In this document: piece after piece, positions 58,910-64,000 of the stretch
Numbering within the stretch: position 1 is the first letter of the stretch
How the letters are laid out: each line of letters starts with the position of its first letter
From: Desulfomonile tiedjei
Lineage (GTDB): Bacteria; Desulfobacterota; Desulfomonilia; Desulfomonilales; Desulfomonilaceae
Assembly: GCA_016218715.1 (NCBI GenBank)
Contig: JACRDG010000121.1
Location: 1-64,000, forward strand
DNA: 64,000 nt
Direction of reading: 5' to 3'
The notes under the pieces: model-generated
What the model was told of the DNA's origin: nothing
The model's database searches: none
Seen by the model: only the letters and a program-made list of their open reading frames with translations
Position numbers and translations under genes: made by a program

Positions 58910-59332
58910 ATGAACCTCAACGAACCCGAAGGACTCACCATCGGACAGGTTGCTCGCAGAGCCGGCTTCGGTATCGAGACCGTGAGGTTCTACGAACGGA
59001 ACGGACTTATAGACGAGCCTCCCAGAAGGCCCTCAGGGTACAGACAGTACCCCGAGAGCGTGATTTCCCGGTTACGGTTCATCAAGCGAGCCAAAGAACT
59101 CGGATTTTCACTCAGAGAGATTAAGGAACTGCTCGCTCTTCGGGTCGAGCCGACAACGACCTGCTCCGACATCCGGGAGCGGGCAGAAGCAAAAGTCACC
59201 GATATAGAAGGTAAAATCCAATCTCTGCAGCGGATGAAAGAGGTTCTCATGGAATTGACCATGTCCTGCACAGGAATGGGCCCGGTGTCTGAATGCCCGA
59301 TTGTCGAAGCGCTCGAACGAGAAGAAAGGTAG
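58910..59332 (+). CDS. MerR-family metal-responsive regulator
   Basis: A 140-residue MerR protein. The N-terminal winged helix is LTIGQVARRAGFGIETVRFY and the linking helices include YRQYPESVISRLRFIKRAKE. Three cysteines, in TTTCSDIRE, MSCTGMG and SECPIVEA (about residues 83, 118 and 127), match the three mercury-binding cysteines of classical MerR in order and spacing, so Hg(II) or another thiophilic metal is the likely signal. CTGGAGG sits well before ATG 58910. It is autoregulated from the promoter just upstream and shares its transcript with the thioredoxin-like gene. No merT, merP or merA is present here. Confidence 0.9.
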   Translation: MNLNEPEGLTIGQVARRAGFGIETVRFYERNGLIDEPPRRPSGYRQYPESVISRLRFIKRAKELGFSLREIKELLALRVEPTTTCSDIRERAEAKVTDIEGKIQSLQRMKEVLMELTMSCTGMGPVSECPIVEALEREER

Positions 59333-59338
59333 GAGCCG

Positions 59339-59608
59339 ATGCCTGACACAAGGGACACCATAGGAGTAAGTGGCATCGTTCAGATTCGCATACTCTGCTC
59401 GGAAGGATGTGCCAATACCCCTCCGACAGTGGAGTTGGTGAAGAATGTCGCTCAGGACCTCAATATCCCCGTTAATATAGAGACGGTATTGGTCGGCACA
59501 GAGGAACAGGCACGGGAATTGCGTTTCCTGGGAAGCCCAACCGTCCTCGTCGAAGGCTCGGACATCGAGCCCTCAGCCCGAGGCAGCCTTGCATTTGGCC
59601 TCACCTGA
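59339..59608 (+). CDS. Small thioredoxin-fold protein linked to the MerR gene
   Basis: An 89-residue protein that starts six bases after the regulator's stop. VQIRILCSEGCANTPPTVEL gives a first beta strand followed by C-x3-C at the active-site place and a helix; FLGSPTVLVEGSDIEP contains the cis-proline segment (SPTV) expected of thioredoxin folds. The protein ends within a few residues of ARGSLAFGLT, shorter than relatives that carry further cysteines. Similar small thioredoxin-like proteins accompany mercury or arsenic regulators. I infer metal or thiol handling in the cytoplasm. Confidence 0.75.
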   Translation: MPDTRDTIGVSGIVQIRILCSEGCANTPPTVELVKNVAQDLNIPVNIETVLVGTEEQARELRFLGSPTVLVEGSDIEPSARGSLAFGLT

Positions 59609-59819
59609 CGACGCTACGGGGCATCGGGTGTGCCTCCTGAAGGGATGGTACGAGAAGCATTGCTGAGGCTGAGGGTTTCAGGGTAAAGGAGGATCGCAAA
59701 CACAGCCTTTTGTGGCGCTGTCCACACATCCGGAGTTCTATGGCTCGGTTGCTCGGGAAGCTTCGGAATGATATGATCTACCTTTGGACGTCAATTGCTA
59801 CGAAGGGGCACATGCATCC

Positions 59820-60023
59820 ATGGACGCGACAATACTATTCTTAGGCGTGATCCTGGGCTCCGTAGGCCTCGGGTACATAGTATACGGACGAAAACAAAAG
59901 AAACCGATAGCGCTTGTTTCCGGATTGGTCTTGTGCGGAATACCCTATTTCATATCAAATACGTTCCTTCTCCTTGCAGTAGGGGCTGCACTCATAGCTT
60001 TACCCTTTCTCCTCAGGTACTGA
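59820..60023 (+). CDS. Small two-to-three-helix membrane protein
   Basis: A 67-residue hydrophobic protein. ATG 59820 follows AAGGGG by 11 bases; the frame is open back to a TTG at 59784. Helices are LFLGVILGSVGLGYIVYG, a central IALVSGLVLCGIPYFIS and a C-terminal LLLAVGAALIALPFLL, with a short basic loop (RKQKKP) between the first two. This resembles small amino-acid-transport-like leftover proteins annotated only as membrane proteins. Function unknown. It is convergent with the DegT aminotransferase gene. Confidence 0.6.
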   Translation: MDATILFLGVILGSVGLGYIVYGRKQKKPIALVSGLVLCGIPYFISNTFLLLAVGAALIALPFLLRY

Positions 60024-60036
60024 AGACACGGTTGCT

Positions 60037-60090
60037 CAAGGACCGTGGCACTCCCCTCCACCGGTGGCAGTCCGCTGGACACTGTCCTTG
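60037..60090. terminator. Possible two-way terminator between convergent genes
   Basis: CAAGGAC at 60037 pairs with GTCCTTG at 60084, extended by GTG/CAC, around a loop of about 30 bases that itself has a CCACCGGTGG palindrome. TTTT follows on the plus strand. Confidence 0.35.
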
Positions 60091-60113
60091 GTTTTGAGAC
60101 AGTCTCCACCACT

Positions 60114-61241
60114 CTACTTCAACAGTGATTCCAAGGCTCGGCAGACGCGGTCCTGTTGGGCCGCGGTCATGTGGGAATAGAGAGGCAAGGCGAGCGCCTG
60201 TGCGCTGATCGACCACGTCCGGGGGAGGTCTCCTACCACGCGGTGCGGGCGAGTCCGAAATGCCGTCTGGGCATGGACCGGCGGATAAAAGTACCGCTTG
60301 CTCTGGATGTTTCGGGTCTTCAATGCATGAAAGACCGCGTCTCGGTCCTTGGCCGCGGTCTGGCCGATGTGGAGCGTGAAGTAATTGCCGCTTGACGTCC
60401 GATCCTCGGGAAAATCCTGCACGGTACACCCGTGCAGTTCTGCAGCCCGCTCTCTGTACCTCCGGATCAAGTTGAGCCTGGCCTCGATCAGCGCCTCCGC
60501 ATTTCGGAGACTGAGCAAACCGACCGCGGCATGGAATTCGCTCATGCGTGCCGAGAGGCCGTTGAAGAGCATCTCCTCGCCGTCCGGCCCCTTGCCGTAA
60601 TCCCTCATGGACCGGAGCTTCGCGGCGAGTCCGCTGTCGTTGGTCGTGACGACTCCCCCCTCGATGGCGGTGATGACCTTTGTAGGGCTCAGTGAAAAGA
60701 CCTCGCAGCGGCCGAACCCTCCTGCCGCGGCGCCCTGATACGTACTGCCCAACCCTTGGGCGGAATCGGAGACCAAAGGGATCCCTTGTTCCCTGGAAAT
60801 CTCCGAGAGCCGGTCGCAATCGGGCGGCAGCCCGTAGATGGTCACGGGCATGATTGCCGCGGTCCTGGTGCTGAGGGCTTTCTCCACTTCATTCGGATCT
60901 ACGGTCATGGTGCCGGGGAGGCAATCGACGTAAACCGGGGTCAGGTCATTCCAGAGTACCGCTTGCGCCGTTGCCGCGAACGTGAAGGAGGGAACAATCA
61001 CTTCAGCTCCTTTCGGAGCATCCAGGGCCGCAAGGGAGAGCATGAGACCGGATGTGCAGCTCGACACGGCAACCGCATGGTCCACGCCGCAGAAACGGCA
61101 GATCTCCCGCTCGAAGCGATCGACCACCTTGCCCACGGTCACGGTCCCGGAGTCATAGGAATCCCGGACCGCGGCAAAGACTGCTTCCAGATCCGGTAGC
61201 GTAGGTCGAATAATGGGGAGTGGATCGTTAACGTTTCCCAT
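60114..61241 (-). CDS. DegT/DnrJ/EryC1/StrS-family PLP aminotransferase
   Basis: A 375-residue type-I fold PLP enzyme. It has DHAVAVSSCTSGLMLSLAAL (phosphate-binding region), VIVPSFTFAATAQAV, VSDSAQGLGSTYQG with the PLP-binding Asp, and SLSPTKVITAIEGGVVTTND with the Schiff-base lysine. The family transfers amino groups onto nucleotide-linked keto sugars for polysaccharide or glycoprotein synthesis. The next gene on the far right is a glycosyltransferase, so this part of the genome may serve surface sugar synthesis. Length is normal. GGGAAAC-like ribosome site is weak at ATG 61241. It follows the V4R gene on the same strand after a short gap. Confidence 0.92.
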   Translation of the reverse strand: MGNVNDPLPIIRPTLPDLEAVFAAVRDSYDSGTVTVGKVVDRFEREICRFCGVDHAVAVSSCTSGLMLSLAALDAPKGAEVIVPSFTFAATAQAVLWNDLTPVYVDCLPGTMTVDPNEVEKALSTRTAAIMPVTIYGLPPDCDRLSEISREQGIPLVSDSAQGLGSTYQGAAAGGFGRCEVFSLSPTKVITAIEGGVVTTNDSGLAAKLRSMRDYGKGPDGEEMLFNGLSARMSEFHAAVGLLSLRNAEALIEARLNLIRRYRERAAELHGCTVQDFPEDRTSSGNYFTLHIGQTAAKDRDAVFHALKTRNIQSKRYFYPPVHAQTAFRTRPHRVVGDLPRTWSISAQALALPLYSHMTAAQQDRVCRALESLLK

Positions 61242-61271
61242 GTCAAGTCCGGCAAACAGGATTGAGGCGCT

Positions 61272-61868
61272 TCATTTCCGGGCGTGAACAGACCAGTCCA
61301 CGCCGCCGGGGGCGACCGACTGCCCTGTCCATCTGATGTCGTACACGCAGGTCGGGTCGCCGCGCCTCACGCACTGGATCTGCTTGGCAGATCCATCTCG
61401 GATTCCACAAATATGCAGGAGTCCCTCGAAGACCCCTTCAATGAGTATGCAGTTATAACCAGGTGACGGAGCTTCTACGACAATGTTGCCTTCGTCGATT
61501 TTAATGAATTTTCGGGGGACCACTTCTGGGCCCCGGTGATTCAGCATGAAGCCGTCAGCCTCGAACTTGACGAAGTCCACCGGCGTTTGCAGGTGCGGCG
61601 GAAGTCCGACGGTGCTCCTGATGGTCGGATACACGAGTTGTCCGATGACTTTTATCGAAGCCCATCCCAGGATCCCCTCGGCGTTGGCCTCGATGGCGGA
61701 AAAAACCGCGTCAAAGACTCTGGTATCGTACCACCCTTCCGGATCCAGTTCGTAAGGATCCGTTCCGGTCAAGTGCTTTACCGCGTCCATAGCGGCCTGT
61801 CGCGCCACCGGCTTTGACTTGATCAGATCGCAAGCCAACGTTATGAACTTTCCTTTCACCTCGGCCAC
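61272..61868 (-). CDS. V4R-domain protein
   Basis: A 198-residue cytoplasmic protein. The C-terminal half carries the V4R (4-vinyl reductase) fold signature: a CILIEGVFEGLL segment, then IQCVRRGDPTCVYDIRW, where the Cys-x-Arg/Lys-Gly-Asp-x-x-Cys pattern is the family mark of predicted small-molecule or metal binding. The N-terminal part (EPEGWYDTRVFDAVFSAIEA) is helical as in relatives with HNOB/V4R-like architecture. V4R proteins bind hydrocarbons, heme-like groups or zinc; role here unknown. AAAGGAGA stands before ATG 61868. It lies between a chemoreceptor-like fragment (upstream) and the aminotransferase gene (downstream). Confidence 0.8.
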   Translation of the reverse strand: MAEVKGKFITLACDLIKSKPVARQAAMDAVKHLTGTDPYELDPEGWYDTRVFDAVFSAIEANAEGILGWASIKVIGQLVYPTIRSTVGLPPHLQTPVDFVKFEADGFMLNHRGPEVVPRKFIKIDEGNIVVEAPSPGYNCILIEGVFEGLLHICGIRDGSAKQIQCVRRGDPTCVYDIRWTGQSVAPGGVDWSVHARK

Positions 61869-61966
61869 GGCGGGTCTCCTTTCAGTTGGATGGAGTTCGT
61901 TGATGCTGATCCCAGAGCTTCAGTGGAGGCGGTTACATGAGTCCGCAAAGTCTGCCGCGAGTCATT

Positions 61967-62266
61967 TCAGAGCCTGTAACAGGAGAGCAGCTCCGTAATT
62001 GATCGGGATAGCTCCTCCAATTGATGGGCAGCGGTCTCAAGATGTGTGATTCCTTCCAAAACCTGGTGCATCGCCTCCTCGATGTTTCTCATGGCCAGCG
62101 ACACCTGCTCTGCGCCGGTTGCCTGTTGCGCGATCGATGCATCCACGACGCTCGCGGCCTGGACCCAGTTCTGAATGTCGGGAAAGTGCACCTGGATGGA
62201 TTCCCCGGCCACTCCGGCCTGCTTCATCCCGAGGTAATCATCCACCATCGTGATCCTGGCAGACAC
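61967..62266 (-). pseudogene. Fragment of a methyl-accepting chemotaxis protein
   Basis: A 99-residue frame starting at GTG 62266. From VDASIAQQATGAEQVSLAMR on to the end HQLEELSRSITELL, it matches the last 60-70 residues of MCP signalling domains (helix leading to the C-terminus). The highly conserved hairpin tip and the receptor part are missing, and the region upstream (to 62340) shows no continuation in any frame. It is likely the remnant of a deleted receptor, though a short free-standing helical protein working with the V4R neighbour cannot be excluded. Confidence 0.45.
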
Positions 62267-62906
62267 GGTCGTCCCGGTGAGCGGTGTTCAGCAAACTATA
62301 AGGGGGCTCTCTCGGCAAAGCAACAGAAACCTTGTGGCTGAAGCATAGATTTATTCAAGAGAACGAGAGTCTTCTCAGCCCCCATCGGTGTAAAAGGCAG
62401 GCCGGACTGTGGATCAACGAGTTCAGCACTGCCCTTCGCAACGTAGGTCACGCATTTCATGGAGCCTGGTACAAAAAGCATCTAGCCTCTCTACCAGGGA
62501 CTGACAGGCAAGATACCTGTCACCCAAGGCATGCTCTTTGTCGGACATTATTCTTGGAAACGGGGATACTGCTCAAGTCAGCATCCACTGCCCATCGGAC
62601 TTGGCGTCATTATGGCTGCGGACGATTCTTGTACGATAACAACTTTTCCCATGCTATCATAGGTCGCCAAGCGCCGACAGCACTCTTCTTTGGAGGCTTG
62701 GAGCCTGCCGGGGCCAGTCTCCAGGGCCTGCAAGGCTTCGCACCCACCGGATAGACACCGTCTACCGGCCACAGGCTCGCAGTCACGGCACCCAGCGCAC
62801 GGGGGAGCGTTTTCTCGTGCCCTACGTGAGACTTTCTCGGTCGCCGACGGGGCTGCAAGGCTCACGGAGGCTCGACAATTCCCACTCATGAGCGGAGGGA
62901 CGGTCA
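62267..62906. other. Intergenic region upstream of the selenoprotein
   Basis: 640 bases with no supported gene. Near 62500 the hairpin-like GACAGGCAAGATACCTGTC is a diverged copy of the intergenic GACAGGCATCTTGCCTGTC unit. A GAGCGGAGGG ribosome site for the selenoprotein gene lies at the right end. Confidence 0.45.
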
Positions 62907-63263
62907 ATGGCCCAATTCTTGTTTGTTTTGACCCGAGGATTGGAGGATCCCACACGCGCGACCAGGTGCATGCAACTCGCGCACATTGCGAAACAAGCGG
63001 GACACGATGTCCACGTCTTCTTCACCGATGATGGGGTTTTCCTCGCCAAGAAGGGAATGGCTGAAAACGTGGTCGCCCCCACCGGTGATGAGATGAGCGA
63101 TTACATTGGATTGCTCACTGAGGCAAAGGTGCCGTTCTACGTCTGAATCCCCTGTGCGAAAGCTCGTCAGGTGGACGAGCAGGACCTCATCGACGGCGCC
63201 AAGCTCGATACTGCAAAGACACTGATCGCGCTGGCAGCCGAGTCCAAGGTCTTCACATTCTAG
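62907..63263 (+). CDS. DsrE-like selenoprotein, in-frame UGA read as selenocysteine
   Basis: A 118-residue DsrE/DsrF-like protein if the UGA at 63144-63146 is recoded. Before it: QFLFVLTRGLEDPTRATRCM, AKQAGHDVHVFFTDDGVFLA and VPFYV, a normal DsrE fold start. After it: U-I-P-C-A-K-A-R, then VDEQDLIDGAKLDTAKTLIA and the end SKVFTF before TAG 63261. Without recoding the product would stop at 79 residues and lose the conserved last third, where DsrE relatives carry C-x-x-C followed by A-R. UxxC is a usual selenocysteine redox motif, and DsrE-like proteins are a known prokaryotic selenoprotein family. A fitting SECIS hairpin follows the UGA. Likely role: sulfur or selenium transfer or redox control. 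Confidence 0.88.
63144..63180 (+). promoter_or_regulatory. UGA codon and bacterial SECIS-like hairpin
   Basis: The stem GCTCGTC (63162-63168) / GACGAGC (63174-63180) is perfect over seven base pairs with loop AGGTG. It starts 16 bases after the UGA, and a GG pair stands in the apical loop 23-24 bases after the codon, within the range known for bacterial SECIS elements, whose loop G is recognised by SelB. Confidence 0.8.
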
Positions 63264-63475
63264 TGGAGCTTTTCAGAAGTTGCTCAACCCCGGCAGGGGA
63301 GAAGCCTTCTGCCACAGGAAGTCTTGTCCCGGAAAAAGGTTTCGGGCAGTTTTTGGGGCCGTCTTTCCTTGGGTCTTGACACAGCCCGTTGTTTGCGAGG
63401 AAACTCCAGGAAGCACTGGCGGAACGAGGGCACGAGCATGTGCTCCGCCACTCGTAATCACTGGAGGCTTTCGCG

Positions 63476-64000
63476 ATGCGCATAGCCATGTTGGCCCCCA
63501 TTGCTCGGCGCACATCCCCCGTACCGTGCGGCCCGCGGGAGAGGATGGTCGCGCTCCTTGTCGAGGGGCTCGTGGCAGCAGGGATCGACGTGACCGTGAT
63601 CGAACTGGTGGGTGCTTCCGGCTTCGACCACGAGCGTGACGTCAGAGCGGGGGATTCGCTGCGCGGGAAGAGCCGTGATCCAAAGGTGTTGGAATGCCTC
63701 CGCATGAGCGAACTTTTCGAGAAGGCCGACGATTTCGACCTGATCCACAACCATCACGACTTTGTTGCCCTCAGCTATTCCGGTCTGGTGAGGACCCCTG
63801 TCGTGACCACGATCCACGGCCTGTGCTCCCAGACGAGCCTGTCGGTTTACAAGAAGTACGATGGCCGCGCCTATTACGTCTCGGTCAGCGACGCGGATCG
63901 GTCACCTGAACTCAGCTATGTGGCCACCGTACACCACGGAATCGACGTCAAGGCGTTTCCGTTCAACAAAATCGGCGGTGATTATCTGCTCTTCTCCGGC
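63476..64000 (+). CDS. Family 4 glycosyltransferase, C-terminus outside window
   Basis: The first 175 residues of a GT-B fold glycosyltransferase. MRIAMLAPIARRTSPVPCGP is the typical N-terminus (first strand and glycine/proline loop, with PRERMVALLVEGLVAAGIDV following), FDLIHNHHDFVALSYSGLVR, TPVVTTIHGL and YYVSVSDADRSP are hallmarks of the GT4 acceptor domain, and VHHGIDVKAFPF begins the hinge to the donor domain. It would add a sugar to a lipid or polysaccharide using a nucleotide sugar. GGAGG stands eight bases ahead of ATG 63476. It lies 212 bases after the selenoprotein gene in the same direction. Confidence 0.88.
   Translation, partial: MRIAMLAPIARRTSPVPCGPRERMVALLVEGLVAAGIDVTVIELVGASGFDHERDVRAGDSLRGKSRDPKVLECLRMSELFEKADDFDLIHNHHDFVALSYSGLVRTPVVTTIHGLCSQTSLSVYKKYDGRAYYVSVSDADRSPELSYVATVHHGIDVKAFPFNKIGGDYLLFSG

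Noticed and set aside
62332-62754. 140-codon plus-strand frame upstream of the selenoprotein
   Set aside because: No ribosome site, crosses a repeat-like hairpin and has no recognisable domain.
1-64000. tRNA or rRNA genes, including a selenocysteine tRNA
   Set aside because: No TWC-arm-like GGTTCGAATCC pattern with matching acceptor stem was found on either strand by eye.

Overview
The window reads as a chromosomal stretch of a GC-rich anaerobic bacterium. I infer a Desulfobacterota (deltaproteobacterial) genome, perhaps close to Desulfomonile or Syntrophobacter. The inference rests on gene content: a TAXI-type TRAP transporter, an AtoE-like short-chain fatty acid carrier, propionyl/acetyl-CoA ligase next to an acetate symporter, a biotin-free carboxyltransferase subunit, cobalamin-type radical SAM enzymes and a UGA-recoded DsrE-like selenoprotein. 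No tRNA, rRNA, CRISPR array or complete insertion sequence was seen.

Layout: 1-6.9 kb is transport (an APC permease running off the left edge, AtoE-like carrier, TAXI receptor, DUF1850 protein, fused TRAP permease). 7-14 kb holds small proteins, a large cyclase-AAA-TPR regulator, a Bax-inhibitor-1 membrane protein and a B3/B4-domain protein. 14.7-18.7 kb is the most unusual block: two paralogous proteins with a leader-like N-terminal module, the second overlapping a B12-type radical SAM gene. 18.9-29.4 kb carries a metallophosphoesterase, a Tat-exported hemerythrin, an ECF sigma/anti-sigma pair, a VIT-VWA protein and small secreted proteins. 29.7-32.6 kb has two tandem B12-type radical SAM paralogues, followed by an orphan primase-like gene, a secreted hydratase-like protein and a PfkB kinase. 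36-48 kb contains a PAC2 protein with an unknown partner, LarE, MnmA, a class A PBP, an MBL hydrolase, an amidohydrolase, an SPL-type radical SAM protein and a phospholipase-C-like protein. 48-59 kb is C2/C3 acid metabolism (carboxyltransferase, PrpE-like ligase, ActP and its DUF485 partner) beside a five-PAS sigma-54 activator. 58.9-64 kb has a MerR regulator with a classical 20-bp-spacer promoter, a thioredoxin-like protein, a DegT aminotransferase, a V4R protein, the selenoprotein and a glycosyltransferase that runs off the right edge.

Two mosaic repeat systems mark the intergenic DNA. One is a palindrome of about 75 bp found at gene 3' ends, often between convergent genes, with its tail merging into a stop codon (five clear copies). 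The other is a set of hairpin modules (GACAGGCATCTTGCCTGTC type) ending in a short GAAAACGAGTACTTAG-like motif. The strongest unusual signals are the selenoprotein with its downstream SECIS-like hairpin and the leader-like paralogues coupled to the radical SAM enzyme. Coordinates of starts are reasoned from ribosome binding sites; functions come from motif recognition and were not checked by database search.
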